A stretch of 64,000 nucleotides of DNA from Dugong dugon (Eukaryota; Chordata; Mammalia; Sirenia; Dugongidae), in assembly GCA_030035585.1 (NCBI GenBank), contig CM057464.1, forward strand, positions 28,475,465 to 28,539,464. The letters are read 5' to 3'. Both the position numbers and the translations under genes were made by a program. Positions 11,114 to 21,505 of the stretch are shown piece after piece. The notes under the pieces were generated by a model that saw only the letters and a list, made by a program, of their open reading frames with translations, searched no databases and was not told the origin of the DNA. The stretch's first letter is position 1. Every line of letters starts with the position of its first letter.

Positions 11114-11999
11114 TTCTCTCCTCATGGTTGGAGGGTGATGGGGCATGTGATGCTGTTTCACCCCAGCTCATCTCTGAATGCTGTTCCCTTTAGGTTTGCC
11201 AGCTAAGAAACGCAGCAAAATAACATTGGACTTTAAGTTCCTACACAGCCATTCTTCAGCAGCTGCATTAGCTAAGTAGCCATGGAGATAGATGGACACA
11301 AAGGCTTTTACGGAAATTTGACTTTCTTCACAAAACGGATTGATCCCTATGCTTAGAACTACCTCTCGCCCACCTCAGTTACCTTTTGATTCTATTGATC
11401 TATTAACTGTTAAAGATTTAATGAACCTTCTCTGACCCACTGAGTCTGCCTAGCACTGCATCTATAGATTTTCTGTAGTTCTGGATGTATCACTAAATTA
11501 ATTCTTACAGATAGCCATACTTACTTTCAAAGTTGTGAGATGGAAAATGTTGCCCACGGTAATTGTTGAGTGTCTACCATGTACATATACACCAGGTTTG
11601 GCCCTGGAGACAGGGAGCAGAATGAAGCACAATGCCTGCCTTTATAAGGGAGGATAATTACACCGGGATGCAAAAAGGCCTACAGAAGCCTGGAAGATGC
11701 CCTGTAGGAACACAGAGGCCAGAATGGCCAATTTTGTATGAGTGTAGTGAAGGGGCTTTGGCAGGAAAAGCTTCATAGGAAATAAAAATAATAGCCTACA
11801 TTAATTGAATGTTCACTATTTGCATTACATAATTTAATATCTTAGGTATTATAAAGTGACTTCATACCTGAGAGCCAAAAATGCTTTGGGCTGCATTATC
11901 TCACCTATCTTCTTCCTAAAATACACTCATCTTTCTGATATTCCTGTGTTTATTTTTACAGCCTCCATTCTTCCTATTATCCAGGTTCTAAACTTCAGC
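11114..11999 (+). other. KIAA0319 intron, no clear feature
   Basis: Mostly unique sequence between the two tail exons; nothing coding or structural is supported. Confidence 0.4.
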
Positions 12000-12208
12000 T
12001 GGGGCCCTGGGTAGCCCAAATGGTTAAGCACTCAACTACTAGCCAAAAGATTGGCAGTGTGTACTCACCCAGAGGTGCCTCAAAAGAAAGGCCTGGTGAT
12101 CTGCTTCCAGAAGGTCACAGCCTTGAAAACCCCATGGACCAGTTCTACTGTGCACACATGGGGTCACCATGAGTCGAAATCCACTCGAGGGCAACTAACA
12201 ACAACAAA
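12000..12208 (+). mobile_element. AfroSINE, first of a tandem pair
   Basis: Sense copy with head GGGGCCCTGGGTAGCCCAAA and an AACTAACAACAACAAAA tail of RTE type. The next copy starts within a few bases. Confidence 0.85.
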
Positions 12209-12212
12209 ACTC

Positions 12213-12422
12213 GAAGTCCCTGGGTGGTGCAAACAGTTAACCTGCTTGGCTGCCAACCTAAAGGTTGGAGGTTTTAGTCTACCCAGAGACACCTCAGGAG
12301 AAAGACCTGGCGATCTACTGAAAAATCAGCCATTGAAAACCCAATGGAGCACAGTTCTACTCACACACACATGGAATTGCCATGAGTGGGAACAGACTTG
12401 ACAACTGTTTTTTTTTTTTTTA
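12213..12422 (+). mobile_element. AfroSINE, second of a tandem pair
   Basis: Sense copy with head GTCCCTGGGTGGTGCAAAC and a T13-rich end. It lies head to tail with the preceding copy. Confidence 0.85.
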
Positions 12423-12564
12423 AACCTCAGTCATTGGTGCTTCCCTCTTGCTTCCCACTCCAGCCACCCTGTTTTGCCTGGTCTTTTACTTTCTGTCCTC
12501 ATCGTTTTCATCATCACCACTCTAGTTCAGGTCCTCACATCCGAACTAATTGTATACCAATTGT

Positions 12565-12770
12565 AGTTAACAGATATTTAATGTTTAATATGTACCAGGT
12601 TCTGTTCTAAGTGCTTTCTCCATTTAATTCTAACACTACCAACAACTCTATGAGGTATGTCCTATGATTATCCCCATTTTACAGAAGAGGAAACTGAGGC
12701 AAAGGGAAGTTTAGCAACTTGCCCAAGTTACAGAGCTGGTGAGTGTCAGAGGTGGGTTGCACCAGGCCAT
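12565..12770 (+). repeat. MIR-type SINE
   Basis: MIR core (TATCCCCATTTTACAGAAG, GGAAACTGAGGCAAAGGGA, CTTGCCCAAGTTACAGAGC). Confidence 0.8.
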
Positions 12771-13360
12771 CTGCCCCAGGACCTGGGCTCTCCCACCTTT
12801 GTGCACTGCCTGTATCTCTGCAGACAGCTCTCAAGTGGCCTCTCTTTCTTCCTTCCGCCCTGCACATGTGTCATTCCTTTGTTTATAGAATAAAATTCAA
12901 ATATCATGGTTTCCCTCACATTCCCGAACTTTTCTCTGAGGATCTATTCCTCTCTCCAGCCTCTCATTCATTGTTTCTTACATGAATCATTTGCAACAAA
13001 GAGACTGTTTTTTTCCAAATACTCCTGGGTGCCTCTGCATACTCGATGTTCCTCCCAGCTCCTCCCATCCAAGTTTTCCTTTCTTTAAATCCCATCCCTT
13101 GTGAAACGTTATTGAAGTAACCCCAACCATAACTATGTGTGGTTATCTCCTCTTGATTCATGTTAAGATTTTTGTAAAAAATTTTTTGCCTGTTACGAGC
13201 CATCTTTTCATGAGTCAATGTCTTAAGCCCTTACCTAGAGTATAAGTCCTTTGAGAGCAGGGATCATATCTTAAACCTGCTCTGTCTTTTCTTTTGACAG
13301 AAATATTTGGTTGAACCAAACAGTAAAATCACAACAGCTTTCATTTATTGAGTGCTTAAA

Positions 13361-13576
13361 AAAAAAAACAAAAAAAACTGTTGCCGTTGAAGTTGATTCC
13401 GACTCATGGCAACCTCATGTATTATAGAGCAGAACGGCTCCAGAGGGTTTCCATGGCTATAATCTTTACAGAAGCAGATTGCCAGTCCTTTCTTCCAAGG
13501 TGCCACTGAGTGGGTTTGAACCGACAACCTTTGGATTAGTAACTGTGTGCAAACTATTTGCGCCACCTAGGGACTG
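13361..13576 (-). mobile_element. AfroSINE, long variant, same-site insertion 1
   Basis: Reversed copy from A-rich tail to GCGCCACCTAGGGAC head. Flanked by TTGAGTGCTTAAA at 13348-13360 and 13577-13589. Confidence 0.9.
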
Positions 13577-13589
13577 TTGAGTGCTTAAA

Positions 13590-13738
13590 CCAAAAAACCA
13601 AACCCGTTGCCATTGAATCGATTCCGACTCATAGCGACTCTATAGGACAGAGTAGAACTGCCCCATAGGGTTTCCAAGGAGCCACTGGTAGATTCAAACT
13701 GCTAACCTTTTGGTTAGCAGCCGAGCTCTTCACCACTG
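13590..13738 (-). mobile_element. AfroSINE, short variant, same-site insertion 2
   Basis: Reversed copy starting CCAAAAAACCAAACCCGTTG. It is flanked by the same target word, GAGTGCTTA at 13579-13587 and TGAGTGCTTA at 13739-13748. Confidence 0.9.
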
Positions 13739-14083
13739 TGAGTGCTTACTATGTGCTAAGTGCTGGGCCAAAAGCTTTACCTGCACTGTCTTATTTAATC
13801 CTCAGGAGAAACCTATGCTTTCTTATCCTCAGTTTAGTTAATGAGGAAACTGAAAGCCCAGAGATTAGGTATTTTGCCCAAGGTCACGTAGCTAGTATCA
13901 AAGCTGGGACTCAAACCCAGGTGTTATCAATCACTACACAACCCAGACCACTGCTGTGTGGGCGGTTGCTTTGATGGTGCAAAGAATGCAAGTCTGTGCT
14001 CCTCATGTGACCTGCCACCAGTATGACCAACCGCTGAGAGTGAAAAATGGCCTTTCAAGATGCTTCTGTCTGCCTCTTCTTAG

Positions 14084-14271
14084 GTATTAAGCACCGAAGC
14101 ACAGAACACAACTCCAGCTTGATGGTGTCTGAGTCCGAGTTTGACAGTGACCAGGACACAATCTTTAGCCAAGAACAGATAGAAAGAGGGAATCCAAAGG
14201 TCTCCATGAATGACTCCATCCCAAATGGAGCTTCCTTCAGCTATTGCGCTAAGGACAGACAATGGAGCTGA
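14084..14271 (+). CDS. KIAA0319: KIAA0319 last coding exon, C-terminal tail
   Basis: Terminal coding exon after a TCTTCTTAG acceptor. In the ancestral frame it reads (G)IKHRSTEHNSSLMVSESEFD, then SDQDTIF, ERGNPKVSMN and NGASFSYC, and is well conserved with the human tail. The human protein ends Lys-Asp-Arg; here the stop position is CAA (14260-14262), so the frame runs through Gln-Trp-Ser to TGA at 14269-14271. If spliced as the consensus sites predict, the preceding exon delivers the wrong phase and translation meets TGA at 14120-14122. Conservation of the old frame implies that any loss of constraint is recent. Confidence 0.88.
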
Positions 14272-15257
14272 CTTAAAACGGAAGGACCTCAATAGGAATT
14301 CTTTACTCCAGGCCCAGTTAATGGGAGTTAAAACACAAAACTAATTCATTAGAATAGTGCATTAGCAACCTTTCACTGGGCTGGATTTGCATCCCTGTAT
14401 TTTATAAGACCTGTTTACTTAGGGTTTTCAAGACACAAAACAAATATTGCTCTTTTAACTGGAATACTTGTTAATAGGAATGAAGGCTGGTACATTCTAA
14501 GGTATACAAGTAGTCCCTGACTGACGACAGAGTTCTGTTCCAACAACTTGTAAATTGGTTCTGACTTAAGTCGAATACATCTTTTTTTTTTTTAGTTTTC
14601 ATTATTATTGCCTTTTATTATCAGTATCTTTATAAATGCAATCTTTATTTCTCTTTAGGAGTGGGAAACATTACTATAAATTTACAGCTTCAACATTGGC
14701 GCTTCCTGCTTCTCCAGTTATACACACATTATCTAAGCCAAAAAAAAAAAGGATGATTGTTAAGTGCAGTTTGTCATAACTTGAACACGTCATAAGTCAG
14801 CTAGTACCTGTATACTTAAAAGAGTTTGTATTTTTATAGCTGGCACAATATTATATTGGTCACATTCAAATAAAGATTAACATCTATTTCTATCTGCAGA
14901 ATGCTGGAGAACATGAGTAAAGATTGAAAGAGGGCTGATTTCTCTTAGTATCTGTGACTTCCCTTAAGGATGACTTTGGAAACACGCTTCTGGTAGAACC
15001 TGCCGAGTCAGATGGCTGTGGATATTAGAATGGCTTATCTAAGAGGTATGGTTAGCCCTCTGTGGAGATGGCCAAAGTAGTCTGTCCAGCAAGTTTTCTG
15101 TGCTCATTAGGATATACATACATAGCAAAGCCCTCCTGTTTTTTTCCCCACCATTTCTGTGCCCTCTTGAAAGATCAAGGGCTAAGTAAGAATTGTATTC
15201 TAAGGACAGAAGCAATAGAAACGGGGGCAAAAACCCATTTGGTGTACAGTACACTTT
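14272..15257 (+). other. Putative KIAA0319 3' UTR and flank
   Basis: Unique-looking sequence after the last KIAA0319 exon, with one AATAAA and no coding frame of note. A poly(T) stretch near 14582-14594 and a short A-run near 14740 suggest an old degraded retroposon within it. Confidence 0.35.
14869..14874 (+). promoter_or_regulatory. Candidate KIAA0319 polyadenylation signal
   Basis: A canonical AATAAA about 600 bases after the KIAA0319 stop, in sequence free of recognisable recent retroposons. It is the first good signal on the + strand downstream of the gene. Use as a cleavage site is inference only; the human 3' UTR may be longer. Confidence 0.35.
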
Positions 15258-15417
15258 GATTCATGCAACCCCACGTGTCAGAGAACTGTGCTTCTTGGGG
15301 TTTTCAGTGGCTGGTTTTTTGAAAGTAGATCACCAGGCCTTTCTTCCAAGGCACCTCTGGGTGGACTAGACCCTCCAGCCTTTAGGTTAGCAATCTAGTT
15401 GCCCCACCCAGGGACTC
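15258..15417 (-). mobile_element. AfroSINE, decayed
   Basis: Reversed partial copy ending CCCCACCCAGGGACTCC, with GTAGATCACCAGGCCTTTC in the middle. The tail half is heavily mutated. Confidence 0.7.
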
Positions 15418-17179
15418 CAATAGAAAGTAAGGTGGGGTTTAATGATTTGTAGGCTGAAAGTTGAATGTAGCATTTTAACAGTCTTTATCAAAATACACTA
15501 AAGCTTCTCTTAGCTCAGTTTACATTGAACACAAGTGTTTATTTATTGAATATGTACTATAAAGCATGCATTTGAACTATCATAGATAGGGATATGGATT
15601 CAGCAGCTTTGTCTGTGTTCTGTAAATCTGAAATACAGTCAGTATTAATTAGAATGGTATGTTAATGATACTTCTGGCCCCTACAGGTATGTTCCATAAC
15701 AGCTGGTCATATCCACCCCCTATGTTTAACAACAGATATTTATTTTTTAAAGTTTTTTTACTCAAATAATTGTTTACTAAATAAATCCTCTTTTAAACAT
15801 ATGGGGGGAAAAAAAAAAAACTAAACCATCACCAACCACAAAGCATAGGCCAGAGTAGATCTGTACTGTTGTTACTTGTAGGTTGGCAAATATAAATGGT
15901 TCATTGTTGGTCCCTGTCAGCCCACAAAGTGGCCTGGGTGGTGCACTTGGCATTCTTTGTGGGAAGATTAGAATGAGACCTGGGGCCAACCACAGATAAA
16001 ACCAGTGCTGTGGCATCAAGAGTGTCCTCACCTATACAGTATCTGGTTGACCAACTCTTCTATAACACATGGGGAGAACTAGGATTGCTTTGCTGATTAA
16101 GAGGAAAACGTAAGACATTTAAACCATCAGGGCAGGAGTGACAGAGAAAATATTTCTCGGGGGCCCTCGAAAAAAATTAAGCTGTCATGTGCTTTTGTCT
16201 TCTTCTATAATACTTGTCCTCATGGTTCCATCTTGTTTTTAATTATTGTACTTTATTGGCAAATGGCAGAAATAAAAAGTACGGGAGTGTAATTTTATTT
16301 TTTACTTTCTCTGCTTATGCCTACATTTTCTGGAAAGCTAGCCAGTTAGTCGTGTTCAATACTCTCGATTGTGTTAGAAAGAAAATGTGATGCTTTTTGT
16401 ATTTAGATTCATGAACTTAAAATCTACCCTAGCCAGTGACCAGATTATAAGTGTTATTTTTGTGCACAACAGGAAATTTCTGGCGTAGAGGACAGTACCC
16501 CAAATGTGAACTTAATGGAATATAATGATGAAGAAGTGAGTGAACATTTGTTAAGTGCTTTGTATACATAATATACATATTTTACATACTTGAGCCTTAC
16601 AGTCAACCTTGAAAGTAGATGTTACTACAGCATTCTCATGTTACAGATAACAATCTGAACGTCCAGAGAGGTGAAGTAATTTGCCCAAGGTCACGGCCAA
16701 TAAGTGGTAGATCTGGGAATTGGACCCACATTTCTTTAACTGCAAAGTCCATGTTTTTCTCCCTACTACACAAAGAACTCCCCACTCCAACTGCTGGAGG
16801 GTAAATTCTGGTGGACCTTTCAGACCACCTACAAGTTGTGTTCCTAAGACTAAGAGGAATTCCTTTTGAGGTATCAAGAGAGCATCCCTAGTCTCTCCAT
16901 TGCTGCCCCTCCCTGTTGCTTTGCAGTGGGCAGCTTCTGCCTCTCCACCTCCTTGATGCTTCTGGCCATCTCAGCCTGGCCTGTCTGACCCTCCCACCAC
17001 AGAAGGATCTTGAATTTATGGTGAATCAAAAGTAAACACCATACTAGCGATCAGAAAGTGGGCCCACTCTTCCTCAGAGGACCAGATCATGAGGAGGAAT
17101 GACCTAGGCAGAATTCTTTGTCTTGTGCCTCTTATCATTAAGGGCGTTTGGGAGATAAAGGGCTTTAAGAGCTTTGGGA
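15418..17179 (+). other. Intergenic, mostly unannotated
   Basis: Contains the exon-like segment at 16473 and a MIR at about 16536-16750 (GTCCAGAGAGGTGAAGTAA, CCCAAGGTCACGGCCAATA). The remainder shows nothing I can support. Confidence 0.4.
16473..16535 (+). other. Exon-like 63-base open segment of unknown origin
   Basis: A stretch of exactly 21 codons without a stop (EISGVEDSTPNVNLMEYNDE then E) lies between an acceptor-like GCACAACAG and a donor-like GTGAGTG. It is 2.2 kb downstream of the KIAA0319 stop on the same strand and directly abuts a MIR-type repeat that supplies the donor bases. I do not recognise the peptide. It may be an alternative downstream exon or a chance open stretch. Confidence 0.25.
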
Positions 17180-17387
17180 AGGAGCCTTGGTGGCACAGTG
17201 GTTAAGCACTTGGCTGTTAACTGAAAGGTCGGCGGTTCAAGCCCATCAGCAACTCCTCGGGAGAAAGATGTGGCAGTCTACTCCAGTTAAGATATAGCCT
17301 TGGAAACCCTATGGGGCAGTTGTACTCTGTTGTATAGGGTCGCTATGAGTCAGAATCGACTCCCTGGGAATGGTTTTTGTTTTTTAA
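17180..17387 (+). mobile_element. AfroSINE, long variant
   Basis: Sense copy from GGAGCCTTGGTGGCACAGTG to GGGAATGGTTTTTGTTTTTT. Confidence 0.9.
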
Positions 17388-17651
17388 AGAGCTTTGTGTA
17401 GAAGGAGAAAAGTCGGGCCCTAAAACGTGGGAGAGGGTGTTTGTAGGGACTCAGTTACTGGTTTAGATGCCATGAAGGAAGATTCAGACCCACAGTATTG
17501 AGATTAAGCGTAGTTATGACTAGAAAACTGCAGAAAAAACATGCAATGAGGTAAGAGAATTAACCACTTGTCAAAATTCACCAAAATGTGAACATAAGGT
17601 TTATTCTGAGCAGTTATTCTACATGCATATAGGGAGACCATTTTGATTCCA

Positions 17652-17821
17652 AACCCAAAACCAAATCAAACTCATTGCTGTTGAGTCAATTCCAACTCCT
17701 ATTGACCCTATAGGACAGAGCAGAACTGCCCCATAGGGTTTCCAAGGAGCACCTGGGGGATTTGACTGCTGACCTTTTGGTTAGCAGCTGTAGCTCTTAA
17801 CCACTGTGCCACCAGGGTTTC
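17652..17821 (-). mobile_element. AfroSINE with target duplication
   Basis: Reversed short copy, CCAAACCCAAAACCAAATC to CCACCAGGGTTTCC. CCATTTTGATTC occurs on both sides (near 17639 and 17820). Confidence 0.9.
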
Positions 17822-18021
17822 CATTTTGATTCTAGATAAAGCAAATGGCTAGAAGAAGCTAGGTACAATGAGGCTTATAAAGAGAAGAGGAGGGAAAAGA
17901 ATAGAAAATCAACCATTGGCTAATCTTAACGTGATTGGCTGAACCCTGCCTTCCCCCTCTTTACTGACAGCAACTGATATCAGGTTACTTCTGGCAATTA
18001 ACAGTGCTATACAGCAGTTTT

Positions 18022-18125
18022 GGAGCCCTGGTGGCACGCCGTTAAGAGCTTGGCTGCTAACCGAAAAGGCTGACAGTTTGATTCCACCAGCCGCTCCTTG
18101 GAAACCCACTCAATGGCTACAGGTA
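18022..18125 (+). mobile_element. AfroSINE, 3'-truncated
   Basis: The head GGAGCCCTGGTGGCACGCCG and middle are present; the copy breaks off after CTTGGAAACCCACTCAATGG, so the RTE-like tail is missing. Confidence 0.8.
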
Positions 18126-18530
18126 TGGGTAGAGCAGTTTCTGGCAGGCTTTTACAGTTTCGGTCAGGCTTTTTATGCTTAATATTTTCATTTTGTGGGT
18201 AAAAAAACCCTTAAAATCAGAGTAAGACGTCTGTTATTAATTTTCCTGTTCAACACACTTAACACATCAACTATGCCAGTTTTGTGGGCAGGGAGGAGGG
18301 GGAGTACCATTCCTTTTGTGTGTGTGACCAAGCTACCATGGACTTTGGTTTAAATCTTGGTTTTATTTTTAAAATTGTATTATTTATTTCCATGTGTTGA
18401 CAGGGGATCATTCCTAATATAACACTATTAAATATATATACTAACCAAAATAAAGGTGTCTGGTTTTTCTGTAATGAGGTGGGTACTTTCTCCTTTATGC
18501 TTCCATGTAGAGGCACTGCCCTCCTTGAGT

Positions 18531-18835
18531 AGGGGTCAGCAAACTATGGCTGGCGGCCTGTTTTAATAATGTCCGCAAGCTAAGAATGGTTTTTACATTT
18601 TCAAATGGTTGAAAAAATTCAAGACTATTTTGTGATTTGTAAAACTTACATAAAATTCAGATTCAGTATCCATAAGTAAAGTTTTACTGGAATATACCCC
18701 TGCTCGTTCTTTTACGTACACATTGTCTATAACTGTTTTTGCCCTACAACAGCAGAGTTGAGTAGTTTCCACTGAGACTATGTCCCCAAAGCCTAAAATA
18801 TTTCCTGTTTGGCCCTTTATAGAAATTTCTGGAAG
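18531..18835. mobile_element. hAT-type nonautonomous DNA transposon
   Basis: Starts AGGGGTCAGCAAACTATGGC, with internal GCAGAGTTGAGTAGTTTCC and GGCCCTTTATAGAAA. This is a common mammalian hAT/Charlie-type short element. A second copy in the opposite orientation lies at 21721. Confidence 0.6.
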
Positions 18836-18975
18836 CCTGGAGGAGCACCCCTGTTCGCTCTCTCCACCCTTTACTGCTTCCTTTCTCTAAGTGAAGGATC
18901 CTGCCTGATTGGTAAGTTTGGGAGCAACTGAGCACGCTCACCTCAGCCTTCCTGCTCCTTGGTTTAAATCCAGCT

Positions 18976-19182
18976 GCCAACAAAAACCAGCTTCTGTGGA
19001 GTGGATTCCGACTCATAGCGACCCTACAGGACAGAGTAGAACTGCCCAATAGGGTTTCCAAGGCTGTAAATCTTTAGGGAAGCAGACTGCCACATCTTTC
19101 TCCCACAGAGTGGCTGGTGGATTTGAACCACTGACCTTTTGGTTAGCAGCTGAGTGCTTAAGTGCTGCACCACCAGGGCTGC
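18976..19182 (-). mobile_element. AfroSINE, long variant
   Basis: Reversed copy with CAAAAACCAGCTTCTGTGG tail side, GGAAGCAGACTGCCACATC middle and CACCACCAGGGCTGC head. Confidence 0.88.
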
Positions 19183-19544
19183 AAAGAAGGTAAATGCCAG
19201 TCCCTCCCTGCCATGAATGGGCCGAGTCTGCCCCCTACTGGAAAAGGCCTACAGTTTTGGGCAGAAAATTAGATTCAAGGGAGTATGTACCTAAGCCACA
19301 TCCCCTAACCTAGTCCTATCAGTAATGAAGCCGACCTTTTACATTCCATCTGACTCCTGCATCAATTTCTCAGCTGCAAACTCTAGAAGAGTTGGATATT
19401 ATTTATTGATCTCTTAAAACCTCAGAGCCATTCATGCCTGGCTGTTCTAAGGGTTGTCTCCCTGTTACACAGCTGACAGAAGTTTATTAGAAAGGGCTAC
19501 TGGACTGGGCTAAAAGGCTTGGAATTGAGGCTTTGTTGCCTTTT

Positions 19545-19850
19545 TTTTTTTTTTAAAAAAAAAAAAGCATATTGAGATATAACTGACATACAGTAAACTG
19601 CACATTGTTAAATACTACAATTTGGTAAGTTTTGACCTATGTGTATGCTTGTGGAGCCATCACGACAAGATAATGAACAGATGTATCGCCCCCAAGTTCC
19701 CTTGTGCTCTTTTGTATCAGCATCCCAGGCAATCACTGATCTGCTGTCACTCTAGATTGGCTTGAAGTTTCTAGAATTTTATATAAATGGAATCATACAG
19801 TATGTATCCATTTTTGGAGACATTTCCTCCTCAAGCAACAAGTTCCCTCC
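19545..19850 (-). mobile_element. Old L1 3' UTR fragment
   Basis: Reversed L1 tail: T14, A-run, then CATATTGAGATATAACTGAC and TAAATGGAATCATACAGTA. Confidence 0.65.
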
Positions 19851-20192
19851 TTTTCAAGCTATTTAACCCAATCCACTAACAACTTTGATGAGCAAACGCT
19901 TGCTGAGGTAAAGATGATGGTAATGGGAGTGAGGCTGTTGTAGTTAAACTAATTAAATGGCTTCCTAGATCATCCTCAGTCCTGTAAAAGCTCTGGATTG
20001 GTTTACTGAGAGGAGACCAAAACTGTGCTTTCTGAAGTAAACGAACCAAGTCTTTATAATTCCGATAATGATGATTTTCCATTATTAAAAAAAAGGAGTT
20101 TAGAGGAGTTTAAAGAAACAGCTTCTGAGATAACTGAGTCAGCCTCAGACTTAGCATAAAACTCTTCCTTTAAAGCTTCCCCAAGCTAAAGT

Positions 20193-20703
20193 TGTTGTGG
20201 ACTGAACTGTGTCCCCTAAAATGTGTGTCAGCTTGGCTAGGCCATGATTCCCAGTATTGTGTGGTTGTCCACCGTTTTGTGATCTGACGTAATTATCCTG
20301 TGTGTTGTAAATCCTAACTTCTATGATGTTAATGAGGCAGGATTAGATGCACTTATGTTTATGAGCAGGACACACTCTACAGGATTAGGTTGTATCCTGA
20401 GTCAATCTCTTTTAAGATATAAAAGAGAGAAGGGAGCAGAGAGAGGGACCTCATGCCACCAAGCAAGAAAAGCCAGGAATGGAGCGTGTCCTTTAGACCC
20501 AGGGTCTCTATGCTGAGAAACTCCTAGTCCAGGGGAAGACTGATGACAAGGACCTTTCCCTAGAGCCCACAGAGAAAGCCTTTCCCTGGAGCTGGCATCC
20601 TGAATTCACACTTGTAGCCTCCTAGACAGTGAGAGAATAAATTTCTGTTAAATCCATCCACTTGTGGTTATTTCTGTTATAGCAGCTCTAGATAACTAAG
20701 ACA
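20193..20703 (+). repeat. Solo LTR, MaLR-like, within or beside an older MaLR
   Basis: Same LTR family as at 3452, ending AGATAACTAAGACA. It is directly followed (20704-20823) by a second, more diverged MaLR-type 3' end (GGCCTCCAGAACTGGGAGA, TTTGTGGTACATTACTACA). No clean 5-bp duplication is visible. Confidence 0.7.
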
Positions 20704-21045
20704 GCCCTGTTGACACCCTGAATTCAGACTTTTGGCCTCCAGAACTGGGAGATGATAAATTCCTATTGTTTTAAGGCACCCACTTTGTGGTACATTACTA
20801 CACCAGCTGAAGGAAAGTAACACAAGCTCCAGGCATGGGGAAGCCCTCCTCTGGGTGCCAGGATACAAAATTTCACACGCAAGCTCCCTGCCCCAAGGCA
20901 CTCTCTGGGGAGGGAGTACCATTTACACACGTCTCAGCTGTTCTAATAACATCCGATAAAAACTCAAATGGTGAACTGACAAGAAAAAAGCCACAACCAG
21001 AAACCTTAATGCAGAAATAGGATATTCTGTCAAGTTAATTCAACA

Positions 21046-21051
21046 TTTATT
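21046..21051 (-). promoter_or_regulatory. Second candidate - strand polyadenylation signal
   Basis: AATAAA on the - strand inside an A/T-rich, UTR-like, repeat-poor stretch (AATAAATGTTGAATT). With the signal at 21385 it would allow alternative ends. Unverified. Confidence 0.25.
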
Positions 21052-21384
21052 AATTACGTACACACACGACTCTGTCTGCTGACAAGACACAGATACAAAC
21101 AACACAATTATTAAAAACTGGAAAAATTAGTTATGTGCACATATTTAAAAAGCAAAATGTTTATCCATTTCCCATTACACTTATTGCCAAGTTTTATCCC
21201 ACAAAGTACAGCATGAAAAAAAAGAAAAAAAAAACACAGTATAACTATTATTTAATTAACTATCTGCATATGAGTCCCTGAAACACTGGTATCCAGCTTT
21301 CTGAAAAGGCTGTCACGTGGCACAATTTAAAGAGTAGTATCCGTTAACAATAAAATAGATTTGTTTACATAATGCTTCTGGTCT

Positions 21385-21390
21385 TTTATT
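21385..21390 (-). promoter_or_regulatory. Candidate - strand polyadenylation signal
   Basis: AATAAA on the - strand (TTTATT on +), about 115 bases past the stop of the unrecognised ORF at 21506. It could end that transcript or a long ALDH5A1 3' UTR. Confidence 0.35.
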
Positions 21391-21505
21391 TGAGCCATCC
21401 CATAAGATTAAAGGTAGACAGGGAAAAAGGAAAAAGCACTTCACACAAAATCATATTTAAAAGCCACTCAAAACGGATGAAAGATCTCAGATGCTGATCA
21501 GCTCT

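Larger units (their letters stand above)
13330..13960 (+). repeat. MIR split by two AfroSINEs
   Basis: MIR sequence starts at about 13330 (TTTATTGAGTGCTT) and resumes at 13739 (TGAGTGCTTACTATGTGCTA), continuing to the CAAGGTCACGTAGCTAG block. The interruption is two consecutive SINEs at 13361-13576 and 13590-13738. Confidence 0.8.
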
